From Cladosporium sp. IMV 00045 (lineage: Eukaryota > Ascomycota > Dothideomycetes > Cladosporiales > Cladosporiaceae): a DNA stretch of 25,855 nt. Positions 1-9,779 of this stretch are shown one piece after another. Numbering within the stretch: position 1 is the first letter of the stretch; each line of letters starts with the position of its first letter. Below the pieces are notes generated by a model that worked only from the letters and a program-made list of their open reading frames with translations, searched no databases and was not told the DNA's origin. The DNA is taken from positions 1 through 25,855 of the forward strand of contig MSJI02000217.1 of the NCBI GenBank assembly GCA_001931905.2, written 5' to 3'. The position numbers and the translations under genes are program-made.

Positions 1-57
1 GGGCTACGACGACGACGACGACGACAACAACAACAACAACAACAACAGTATACGCAC
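1..57 (-). repeat. trinucleotide microsatellites in the terminal intron of the sugar transporter
   Basis: On the plus strand an ACG trinucleotide run (about 5-25) passes directly into a CAA run (about 26-47). On the gene strand this is a TTG run followed by a TCG run. It lies immediately after the splice donor of the sugar transporter, so it is intronic. A TAG that could act as an acceptor occurs at 6-4, but the next codon (CCC) does not match the NFL expected from the family, so I do not place the next exon. Confidence 0.8.
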
Positions 58-1428
58 CCAGAGCCAGTTAGAGGCAGTGGCCATGCCCATTGCCGTCGCA
101 CGGTAGCGTGTAGGATAGAGCTCGCCGACGATAGCCCAGACGATGGGGGCCCAGGTCATGGCATAGCCAGCGATGAAAAGACAAGCGAAGGCGATCATGG
201 CAGATCCGGCTTCGGGAGTGTTCTGCGGAGTCTCCTGGTCCAGAACGAAGTGGCCAACGGAAGCGAAGACCAAGAAGCAGCAGAACATCCACAGGCCGCC
301 GGTGATGAGGGCGCGACGACGGCCGAATCTCTCGACCACGAAAGTTCCGGGGATGGTCATGACGAAATTCACTGCGCCAAGAATCATTGAGGTCTGGAAC
401 GAGTTGTCCAGACCCGTGGCGGTGAAAATGGTCGTGCCGTAGTAGAAGAAGAAGTTGGCGCCGGTGAGCTGCTGCAGAGCTTGCATGCTGATTCCGAGAA
501 GGGTGCGGTACATCATGCGCGGGCCGGTGAAGACTTCATACCAAGGATGGTTTGCACCACCGGCGTTCTCAGCGTCGAGTTTGGCCTTGATCTCGCTGAT
601 CTCGCGGTCGACCTCCCAGTGGTTCTCGGCAACGCCGTACGACTTGGCGATCGTGGTGCGAGCACTCTCCACACGACCCCTGCGGTACTCCCAGCGAGGG
701 GATTCGCGCAGGAACATGATTCCAACAGCCATGATGACAGACCAGATGAAGCCGACGCCCATGGGAATGCGCCATGAGGCTGGCGAAGGATCGCTTTCGG
801 TTCCGTAGTTGATGCAATAAGCGATGAAGATACCGAGGGTGATGAAAAGCTGGTAGCAAGAGACCATGGCACCACGAATCTGACGAGGCGCGGTTTCTGA
901 CTGGTACATCGGCGTGAGGACTGACAACGCACCGACTCCGAAACCAGCGACCAGTCGGCCGATGGCGATTTGGTACCAAGCGTCTGTCACGGTGGCCATT
1001 TGAATGACCACGCCGATGCAGAAGATGATGTTCCAGAAAACAATTGCCAATTTTCTGCCAAAGGCATCCGCGATGGGAGCGCCAACAATGGCGCCAATTA
1101 GGGTACCGATAGACAGCAAGCCGACAATGGTACCAGATCTGTCTTTCGAAAAGCCGACGGTGCCATCCGCGGCGACAGTGTTGCCAAATCTGTCAAGAAA
1201 GTTGGGCATCTCGAGGAAGCCAGAGATCTGACCGGTGTCGTAACCAAAGATCAATCCTCCTAAAGACACGATCATGACCATGGAGAAGATGCGAGGTGTG
1301 AAGAGCTTGACTGGCGATTCGGTGTCCACATTTCGCTTCTCGACGTCCACGGACGCAGGAGAGTGAGTTCCAGTACCGTTCTGAGGTGCGGGAGGCTCAT
1401 TACGCCTCAATTGGTTGAGTATACCCAT
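58..1428 (-). CDS. MFS monosaccharide (glucose) transporter, 3'-truncated
   Basis: This is the N-terminal 457 residues of a sugar-porter-family MFS protein, a plasma-membrane hexose importer. Seen: FGYDTGQISG at residues 61-70 in TM1, then GRLVAGFGVGALSVLTPMYQSE, a degenerate PESPR motif (RESPR), QQLTGANFFFYYG in TM7, ERFGRRRA and GELYPTRYRA. The start was set at the ATG at 1426-1428 (MGILNQ). The frame is open 19 codons further upstream, but that stretch is not protein-like and would sit in the leader. The coding frame runs into a GTGCGT donor at 57-56 after NWLW, exactly where related transporters continue with NFL, so an intron begins there. Members of the family are about 520-560 aa, so about 80-100 C-terminal residues including the PETKG-like motif are missing beyond the window. 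The FGYDTGQISGF signature resembles the RCO-3-type glucose transporters/sensors of filamentous fungi; the exact substrate is inference. Confidence 0.9.
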
Positions 1429-1530
1429 ATTGCAATGGATGAGGCCCGGATGTATTAAAGAAAGTGAATATATGAGAGTATGCAAAGAGGCAAAACAAGA
1501 AACCCGTCCCTACCTGAGGCGGACGAAGGC

Positions 1531-1538
1531 CTTATATA
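1531..1538 (-). promoter_or_regulatory. TATA box of the sugar transporter gene
   Basis: TATATAAG on the minus strand, about 105 bp upstream of the transporter ATG, in a good position for a fungal TATA element with a leader of about 70 nt. This is sequence match and position only. Confidence 0.5.
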
Positions 1539-3783
1539 ACACACGCGGCCGCAAACGGGACCATTAATTCCCCATGGCTCTTCGCCCACAAGATCCACTC
1601 ATCAAAACCCACCGTCATCCCGCGGTTCTTCGTGGAGGACACCCTCAATTCGCCCACGAGGCATTCTCCGCGACCCGGGGCGACCGGAGAGGTTGAGAGA
1701 GTGGAAATCGAGCGATGACCGCATCGCGTGAAAGTGAGAAAGCGAACCAATTGTCGGGCGTGTCGAGGTTCAGGAACGACGCGGACTGGCCGGAGCTGGT
1801 CTCAGACAGATCCACATCATAGCACGAGTCGGGGCGAAAGAAAAAGGGCAAGCTCGGAGAGGCAAAGACTTGTCATTGCGAAGCTTTTTTCGGTGGACTT
1901 TCCATACTAGACGAACGGGGCTCCGTTTTGACTTGTGCAAGCCGTGCGAATGCCACCGGGTTGTGGAGGAGACCGCGACCGACGTCGAATTTTGCGCCTT
2001 GCCCAAGCATCGGCGAAGGATTATGAAGGCGTCTTGGGCGCTAATCTGCCGAAGATCGCGCGCCAAGGGGCGTGTTTTGGTGAGATAGAAAGAATTTGAG
2101 GACGTCATCTCTCGCGGTGGCGATTGCCGGCACGTTGAGCCGCATCCCAGAAATAGGGCTGCAAGAAAAGGCTATCGCACGAGGCCTTTCGGACTTGGTC
2201 CTGGAAAAAAAAGCCCTGCCGGCTACGAGCACTCTCGCTTGCTCAAAGTCTGTACGCCGACTGCCGTGTGCGGCCGCGTTCTCCGGGTAAGAGTTTTGTA
2301 GGAGGTATAATCTGCGCATGGGACGAGTGACGTTGTCATCTTGATGTGAGGATGCAGGGACGACGGGCATGGAAGACGCCACATCCGCTCTCACCATGCC
2401 GCATTCCGGACCGCATGCTTTTTCTGGAATACCGATTCGAAGAAGACGCAGTCATCCAGTCTCACAGAGCCACTTCTCTTTGCCTCAAGCAAAGCTGAGT
2501 AAGTTGATGGATTCGATGATGTCCACTTCGAAGGCTAAGCATGTGCCTAAATGCACCAAAACGTGGATCTATACGAATGGAGAAAGCCGTGCGAGGGCAT
2601 CTATCAACAGAACTGCACGTCGGCGGCCTTCCCATATGTCCCAATCGCCACGCGACCATCTCCTTAACGTCCTCCAGGTCATGAACATCGTTCAAGACAT
2701 CCAGACGAGCGTTCAAACTCCCCACGTGCTCTCCGCATGCCATCCCCAGCATTTGCGGTGTCAACTCGGCGGACGAGCGAGCAGTTGCGTGCGTACGTGG
2801 AGGAGCCTGCGGAGTCCCCATGGTCGGTTATGAGTCTCCACGGACGTTCGCTGGCCACGACTGCAGAATCGTATCGGACCGATTGGACGTTCACCTGATG
2901 GTGGAATTGCCCCACGCGCGCGCGAGTGCGGCGGAGTATCGAGATCGCAATCAGCGGAGTGGACTTTTCCACCACTCTGTCAGGGCTCTCGAGCTACTGT
3001 TGTGTTCTAATCACCGTGCTGTCTTAAGGGTGGATGTGGTGGGTTTGTTCGCTTGCGATGAAGACGGTCGTCTCTCCGAACGATACCTATTCCAGATCTG
3101 GTGGAGCTCGCTTAGCAATTGCATGAGGATCTATAGTGTGTTTGAGATGATCTACGCTTGCTCCTACAACTGCGCTGCAACTGCAGTATGTGTGCTCATT
3201 GTTCTCTTGCGTTGATGGGACAGCAAGGGATCATTCTCGCTCTGCATTTCAAAGCCAAAGTCCTTATCACGACGCCACAGCCACACATCAAGCCTTCACA
3301 TACCAAGGGCAGAGCAGTGCACCGCTACGTCTCGCTGGTCATTGTTCTGTGAGACTCATTTTCCAGCATATCTTGCGAGCCTTTGAAGCTCTTCGGTCAC
3401 CAGCCTCAAAGCTTAGTCGCCGTAAGCTCGGGTTTCCACATTAACCTCAAATGTAGAGCCTGGCAGTCCCGAAGAGCAGCGGAAACGCTGTAGCATTACA
3501 CAAAAGTCCCTTATTTGGTGTAAAATTGCTTTGCTGTACAAAAAATCCACAAGTATATCCTGCATCGCCTCAACAATGAAGCAGCATGAGGTGGTGCCGT
3601 TCTCCAGACGCCATTATCTCCTCCGACCTACAGTTCCCAATCCATTGCGTACGCATACAAACTCCGTCTTCCACGGAACATTGACAAAGTCGCCGCGCCA
3701 AAGCCCAGTGCTCTTTCACATCTATGCCAGCCGTGCTTCTTCCATATACCCTAGCTCTTAAATCTTCAATCTCCACCCCGCCT
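1539..3783. other. gene-free stretch, no supported gene
   Basis: This is 2.2 kb between the sugar transporter promoter and the 3' end of vtc1. Open frames of 60-154 codons exist on both strands (for example plus 2369-2833 and 2820-3215, minus 2462-2821 and 2679-2975). None shows a recognisable domain, consistent splice structure or protein-like composition, and they overlap one another. The part near 1550 carries the sugar-transporter promoter. No tRNA, transposon terminal repeat or long repeat was seen. One TTGCCG hexamer occurs near 2124, about the chance expectation. Confidence 0.5.
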
Positions 3784-4232
3784 TCAAGCCTTCTGCCCAC
3801 CTCCCGTAATCCTCAACACAAAGTTCACCACGATCGCCAACAGCAGCGCAACAGCAAGCACGGTCGGACCAAAGCGATCGTCAAATCCGCCCTGGCCCCT
3901 CATGCGTATGCTCTTGGCGCGCCAGTGGAATGTGACAAGGGCGTAGACCATGGCGGCGAGGGCGACGAGGGTGAAGAGGCCGGCGCTGATCTGGCCGACG
4001 CGGTCGCCGAAGTTGAGCAAGCCCACGGCCAGGCCGCCCAGGATCACGGTGAAGTTCAGCCAGGAGAGGAAGGTGCGCTCGTTGGCGAAGAAGACTTTGG
4101 GCTCGACGCGCGTGGGCAGGGCGATGCGCTTGCCTGGGAGGGGAGAGGGGTTAGTTAATGTTCGTGTTGTGCCAATCGCGAAGCCATTGGAGGCGTACCG
4201 GGAGCGGTTTGGAGCAGAGGTTGGCTGGACAT
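3784..4232 (-). CDS. vtc1: vacuolar transporter chaperone subunit 1 (Vtc1)
   Basis: This is the small three-TM subunit of the VTC complex, which makes polyphosphate from ATP and moves it into the vacuole and is also linked to V-ATPase stability and microautophagy. There are two exons: 4199-4232 (34 nt, starting [11 protein letters not shown]) and 3784-4133, with a 65-bp intron (GTACGC...CCCAG) splitting a glycine codon. The product is 127 aa, against 129 in yeast. [20 protein letters not shown], the SAGLFT stretch, [10 protein letters not shown] and DDRFGPT match the family almost residue for residue. Predicted membrane segments lie at about 32-54, 60-80 and 100-120. As is normal for Vtc1, there is no SPX or catalytic tunnel domain. 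The start follows from the splice and from homology; reading straight through the intron would give an unrelated N-terminus. Identification is very secure. Confidence 0.97.
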
Positions 4233-5066
4233 GGTGGTGGTGGATGTGGGTGTTTGTTGGTTGTGGTGTTTGTTGGGCTTCTTCTCTCGTCGCAATTTGT
4301 GCCGTTCTCCAATGGCTTGAAAAGTCCCTCCACGCGATCAGGTATGTCCAATAGGTTAAAGCAGTCGACTTTTCCCTCTCAATGGTCAATTGTGTAAGGC
4401 GATATGTTGGTGTTTGCAGAAAGAATTGTTCGGTATCGTTCACGCAGCAACTGCATCAGCTTGCCTACCTCTTGCTTGCCATCACCAGCCCCACCCACGT
4501 GCTTGCTTCAGTCGCCAACCATTCGTCCAAAAGCCACTCAAAGCAGTCCAGCCAGCCTGCATCGGCCGCTAAACAGCGCCTGCCGTTCATGGAGATCCAC
4601 TTCTTTGCAGGCATTCTTCAACCGCTATCTAGACCATTTCAACTACATCTTCTCGCAAGATGGCCATTTCAAATCCTTGATCGATGAGTTGTTAGTCCGT
4701 TCTGATATAATGAAACGTCGGCATGTCAGAGAGTCTGGAAGTCGACGCGTTGCAGACATATTCAGCGTTTCCGCCACCGGGGCTAGTTCAACAAAGATGT
4801 CAAGTCAGCACCAATATTGAATTAACTCAAAGGCCAAGCTTTCCAAATGCACGATAGACGGTTCAAGAGCCTGACTCCATATCTCGCAAAGGCTCACAGC
4901 GTGGTCTATCCTCCAACAGCGTGTGCTGTTCATTCAGCCGAATGGTGTCGACGAGCTGAATATGCCCTAAACCCTCAACACGTCTTGCCACCCAAGCATG
5001 ATGGTGAACTCCTGGACAAACCATGAAAGAACACAAGTCGCTCCTTTACATTGGATCATCAAGTAC
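4233..5066. other. vtc1 upstream region, nothing else recognised
   Basis: This 834-bp gap lies between the vtc1 start and the 3' end of the 5-oxoprolinase gene, both on the minus strand. It must hold the vtc1 promoter and the oxoprolinase terminator. Overlapping plus-strand open frames (4382-4820) are short and give no recognisable protein. A GT-rich tract (about 4228-4275 on plus) is the vtc1 leader. Confidence 0.45.
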
Positions 5067-8000
5067 CTAATTACCTGTAGCGGTGCTATGCCTCACGCCC
5101 AGCGAACCATTCGTTAACATCGTCCGCCTCTCCCTCTCGGGCACCTCAAGACCATTGACAAACGACTGCAGCTTCTCACTGTCACTCGTCTTTGGCGCAC
5201 GCCCATACCCACCACCACCGGGCGTCGAGATGATGATACGATCACCCGCCGCGAAATGAGATGTTTTGCGCGGACCCAAGGAAACCTGTCTGCTCGCTCC
5301 TGTGACCGGATCTTTCCTTATCCAGATGTTCTGGCCTCTTTCACCGTCCTCTCCACCTTCAAGACCATAGGGAGCCGTGACTCTGCGGTCTGTGAGAACA
5401 GAAACTTGCAGAGGCATGCGGAACTCGATCTCCCTAACGCACCCGTCACCACCACGCCAATGGCCAGCACCACCGCTGCCTTTACGGACGGCAAACTCGT
5501 GAAGAATGACGGGGTACCGCTTTTCGAGAATCTCCGGATCTGTGATGCGCGTGTTGGTCATGTGCGTGTGCACAGCGCTCGCTCCATGCCAGCCCTTGCC
5601 AGCTCCGGCACCACCGCAAATGGTCTCGTAGTATCCGAAACCCTTGATCACTTCGCCAGTGACGGGATCAGTACCGCCACAGCCAAATGACAGGTTGTTC
5701 ATCGTGCCTTGCGAGGCTGCCGCGGCGTTGAAAGCGCGGAGGACCAGATCAGCCACTTTTTGTGATGTTTCTGTCGTACAGCCGACGGTTGCTGCGCCTG
5801 GAGAAGGCGACAGAATCGTGTTGTCAGGGCATATGACCTTAATAGGCTTCAGACAGCCTTGATTGAGAGGGATATCTGTGGACATCATAGAGCGAAGACA
5901 GTACTGGCCCGTGATGGTCAGTAATCAATCAGATAAGAAGGACGGGGAGAAATGCTTACCATGATGACTGAATATGAGCATGTTGGCGGCGCGTTCAGGT
6001 TGCCAGAATGCTCTGCTCCGGTACCTGTGAAATCGAACACTGCTTCTCCTGTGGCCTCATCGATGGTGACCTTCAACTTGAACGGGATGCCATCGTCGTT
6101 GTACTCAGTCGCCTCAAGTACACCACCCTCGAATCTGGAGGCAAACCGCTTGAGAAGATCTCGCACAGACTGCGCGGCGTTCTCCTGGATGGCCTGCATG
6201 TAAAGCTGGACCACTGGCCAGGTGAACTCCTTGATCAAAGCTCGGATCAGGGAGATACCCTTCTGATTGGAAGCAACAGCAGCTTTCAAGTCGGCGATGT
6301 TCTCGGTCAAGGTTCGCGAGCCACTGCACCCAGGGTAAGATGCCGGGTCTTCATACAGACGCTTGATGAGGCCGGCCTCGTCAAAGACGCCTTCCGAGAT
6401 CATTTTGAATGATTCAATCGCGGCGCCTTCTTGCCATAGTTCGGTGGAATTTGGAGGCATTGACCCCGGGACGATTCCACCAATGTCTGCATGATGGCCG
6501 CGGTTGGCGACGAAGAAGATGATCTCCTTTGGGTTCTCCTCATCGTCGAAGACCGGGGTGATGGTGGTGATGTCTGGCAGGTGAGTTCCTCCGGCTTTCG
6601 GATGGTTGGCAATAATCACATCGCCAGGCTTCAGTTCTCCTGCCTTGTATCTTTGAGCCTGATACGCGATGGCCGTGCTCATAGAACCCAAATGACTGGG
6701 CACATGTGGGGCGTTCGCGACGAGGCCACCATCTGCGGCGAATACAGCACACGAATAGTCCAATCTCTCTTTGATGTTCACGGAAATGGACGTCTTCTCC
6801 ATAGTGTGACCCATTTGCTCCGCCACAGTCATGAACCTATGACCAAACACGCTGAGCTGGGGATCGACAGTCTCCGTGGAGACATCTTGATGCTCGTCCT
6901 TGTCAACCTCCAAAATGACATGCTCGGGCAGAATGATGGCTTTGCTGAGATGATCGACGACGATCGTTTGGGTCTTGTCGATGACCATCGCCGGACCAGT
7001 GATCTGTACACCAGGCCTGATCGACTTCAACTCATACACCGGCGTCTGGGTCCAGCCGTGCTTCTCGAAGAAGATCTTCCGCGAGAACGTGGGCGTCGGC
7101 ACGGGAGTCAGCTCGGCACTGCTGTACTTTTTGAGGTCCTGGAAGGGGCTCGAGTTGTTCAACACGCGAGACTTTCCTACGCTGCGGATGCGAACGTCGT
7201 CGATTTGGATGTCGCGAGATTGGGAGAATCCGAATTCCTGGTTGTGTCTCGCCGTGAATGCGAGTCCGGCGTCTTCCAACTTCTCGGGCATGGAGATCAT
7301 TAGGGACGTGTCGCTTCCCTTGTACCTCATATTCAAAAAGCGCTCGTGCTGGATCGAGCTTTGTTCGAAACCTTGGGATTTCAAGCCCTCAGATCCCCTC
7401 GAGGACAGAGATTCGAAGCGAGCTGTGATCCCAGGAACCGCCTGCTCTGAGAATACAAGAGCCGCCGGCTCCTGATTCTCGACGACCACATCCGCCAAAG
7501 CCATGCCATAGGCTGACAGAATGCTGGAGTAGCACGGGATGATTGCCCGCTTGATTCCAAGGTCTCGAGCGATGAAGACGGCGTGCTGGCCACCAGCACC
7601 TCCGAACGAGCCAAGACTATGGCTCGCTGCCTCGTATCCGCGACCTTCACTCAAGGTGCGGATTGGTCTGGTCATAGTAGCATTGGCGATCGCGAGGAAG
7701 CCCAGCGCCAGCGTCTCTGGCGTGAAGGGCTCGTCGCGATCCATCTCTGAGTTGACGGTTTTGGCCAATGCAGTGAATTTCTCCTGCACGACGTCCATGT
7801 CAAGCTTTCGTGGGAAGAAATCTGGAATGATCCTGCCGAGGAGGAAGTTCGCATCGGTGACGGTGAGAGGGCCCCCTCTACCGTAGCACGCGGGCCCTGG
7901 GTTGGCGCCGGCACTGCTGGGACCGACTTTGAGGAGGCCGTTCTCCCAAGTCAAGATTGAACCACCGCCGGCAGCTACCGTGTTGATGTCTAGTTGGGGT

Positions 8001-9117
8001 GTTTGGATCGTCACTTCGGCTAACGTGCTTTCAAAGATGTGTTCTAGTGCGCCAGAGTACCTGGCAACGTCTGTGCTGGTGCCGCCCTAGAATGAAAGTC
8101 AACAAAATGTAAGCGAATGAACCGGATGGATGCACTCACCATGTCAAAACCAAGCACAGGCGTGCCGTCAGCCTCGTCATAGCATGTCCTCGACAGGCCT
8201 ACAACACCGCCTGCCGGTCCGCTGAGAACTCCTCGCAGACCTGTGAACTTGGACCAGCTAGTCAATCCACCGTCTGACTGACAAACGAGCAGTTTGTTGA
8301 CGCTCTCATCCTCCAGCTGCCCTTTGAAGTTCTTGCGGAAGCCGTCCAGGTACGCCAAAGTCATGGGTGTAAGATAAGCGTCAGCGACAGCAGACTGACT
8401 TCGAGGCACGAATCTCGCCATGGACTGGAGTACTGAAGAAGCCGAGACCTTGAAGCCCATCTCAGTGGCCAGGTTCGCCACTTGCAATTCATGCTCTGGG
8501 TAGGTGTAAGAATGCATGAACCCAATCGCAACATTCTTGAAGCCCTGTGCTTTGAGATCCTCGAGATCTGACCGGACGGCGGCGAGATCTGGTCGTTGCA
8601 TGATTCGCACGACTTCTCCAGTCTGTCCTGTGACAAGATCTGGGTCTGAGTCGACGTCAAATTGCTGTTCTGATGGCAGCTCACTGGCACCCTCGATCGT
8701 CACTCTCTCCTCAACCTCCACGACAGTCTCATAAAGCTGCGATAACCTCCGCACAGAAAGATCGAACAAATCCGGCCTCGTCTGATTCCCAATGAACAGA
8801 ATATCTCTAAACCCCTTCGTCGTCAGAAACGCCACGCGATCACCCTTGCGCTCCAAAAGCGCGTTCGTCGCGACCGTGGTTCCCATGCGAATCGACTCTA
8901 TGGGCTCGAGATCCAGCAGCGAGCCTTTGGGTATTGAGGTCTCGAGGGCGATTTCGAGGATCTGTCGAATGCATTCTGTTGGCGCGTCGTCGTATTCGTC
9001 CGGACACACTGAGAGGATCTTGAAGACGATGTGCTCGGCGCGCCCGGGGATTGAGGCCCAGGCGTCCGTGAAGGTGCCGCCGCGGTCGATGGCGATGCGG
9101 ATTCCAGCGGGGGACAT
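5067..9117 (-). CDS. ATP-dependent 5-oxoprolinase (OPLAH/Oxp1 type)
   Basis: Hydrolyses 5-oxo-L-proline (pyroglutamate) to L-glutamate with ATP; it is cytosolic and part of gamma-glutamyl/glutathione turnover. Three exons: 8140-9117, 5960-8086 and 5067-5903. The 53-bp and 56-bp introns are both phase 0, with GTGAGT/TAG and GTAAGC/CAG borders. The product is 1313 aa, close to yeast Oxp1 (1286). Order: hydantoinase A N-terminal domain with DRGGTFTD at residues 11-18; hydantoinase A ATPase domain with [13 protein letters not shown] at 324-336 formed across intron 1, then AAGGGS and [10 protein letters not shown]; and hydantoinase B domain from about 735 with SAVHTHMTN and a PGGGGYG loop near the C-terminus. 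All expected blocks are present without a frameshift. It is divergent from the Zn2Cys6 regulator across 662 bp containing CGGCAA motifs. A hydantoinase/acetophenone carboxylase-type activity is less likely, because the single fused A+B chain is typical of eukaryotic 5-oxoprolinase. Confidence 0.96.
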
Positions 9118-9134
9118 TTTGGTTTGATGGGATG

Positions 9135-9210
9135 GAATGAATGTGAATGTGAATGTGAATGTGAATGTGAATGTGAATGTGAATGTGAATGTGAATGTGA
9201 ATGTGAGTGT
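9135..9210. repeat. hexanucleotide microsatellite (GAATGT)n in the 5-oxoprolinase leader
   Basis: Eleven perfect GAATGT units (9139-9204) flanked by a partial GAAT unit and a degenerate GAGTGT unit. It starts 18 bp upstream of the oxoprolinase ATG, so it probably lies in the 5' UTR or core promoter of that gene, where it reads as ACATTC repeats. There are no spacers, so it is a simple tandem repeat, not a CRISPR. Confidence 0.97.
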
Positions 9211-9427
9211 GTTTCAAGGGTATTTGTGAACACAGTGAAAGAGATGGTGGATTCAAAGAATGATTTATGTGTGATGAAGGCTTGTGTGTCACCTTCGAGT
9301 ACCTTACCTGCTGTTCTATATGAATACATGCTTCGGAGTCGTTGAGGCACAGTCGGCATCTCAGAAACTATCCCGTTCATGTGGTCGGCAAGAGTGGTCG
9401 GTCCACCATGTTGATGGTCTTACGAAA

Positions 9428-9452
9428 CGGCAAGGCAAAATGTCAGTTGCCG
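9428..9452. promoter_or_regulatory. inverted repeat CGGCAA-N13-TTGCCG
   Basis: Two perfectly inverted hexamers with a 13-nt spacer, about 310 bp upstream of the oxoprolinase ATG. A CGG...CCG everted arrangement fits a dimeric Zn2Cys6 protein. Confidence 0.6.
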
Positions 9453-9603
9453 ACAGTAGTTGGGAGGTAGTAGATAGGAGGAGGTATCTCAAGCAGACAC
9501 ATCAAGTATGTCGAGACGATAGCGCATTGGCAAGCGCGACCGAGGCTATGACAGCGACATACTTCTAATCTATAGATAGGCCGCCCTGATTCGAGTGGAG
9601 ACC

Positions 9604-9623
9604 CGGCAACGTTGAACTTGCCG
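9604..9623. promoter_or_regulatory. inverted repeat CGGCAA-N8-TTGCCG
   Basis: Perfect six-base inverted arms around an 8-nt spacer, about 157 bp upstream of the regulator ATG. This is the most symmetrical of the candidate operator sites and could serve autoregulation as well as the divergent oxoprolinase gene. Confidence 0.65.
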
Positions 9624-9779
9624 ACCTTGCCCGGTCGCGATACCGAGGACCATCATTCCATCAACCAAAGCTCCACCTCTCAGCCGCCAGATTGTACACC
9701 TCGGTTCTCGAACAATAGTTCATCGATTCAGGAGGTGGTATTGTTGATCAAGCCGTGTGGAGCCAGACGAACGCACAAC

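Larger units (their letters stand above)
9118..9779. promoter_or_regulatory. divergent promoter of 5-oxoprolinase and Zn2Cys6 regulator with CGGCAA sites
   Basis: This 662-bp region contains five exact CGGCAA/TTGCCG hexamers, at 9386-9391, 9428-9433, 9447-9452, 9604-9609 and 9618-9623; about 0.3 would be expected by chance. Near-matches occur at about 9353 (CGGCAT) and 9627 (TTGCCC). The same hexamer recurs upstream of the permease and in intron 1 of the regulator. CGG triplets are the usual contacts of binuclear-zinc proteins, so these are candidate binding sites for the adjacent regulator; the assignment is inference. GATA-factor-like AGATAG/CGATAG sites at 9472, 9517 and 9574 are present at about chance density. 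Confidence 0.65.

Noticed and set aside
2369..3215. Overlapping open frames on both strands in the 2.2-kb gene-free stretch
   Set aside because: No recognisable domain, no coherent exon chain, and mutually overlapping. I briefly considered a degenerate BTB-type protein on minus around 2500-2975 but found no convincing motif.
9135..9210. Possible CRISPR-like or His/Ser-repeat coding array
   Set aside because: A pure tandem hexamer with no spacers; the His-Ser and His-Ile translations come only from reading the microsatellite in different frames.
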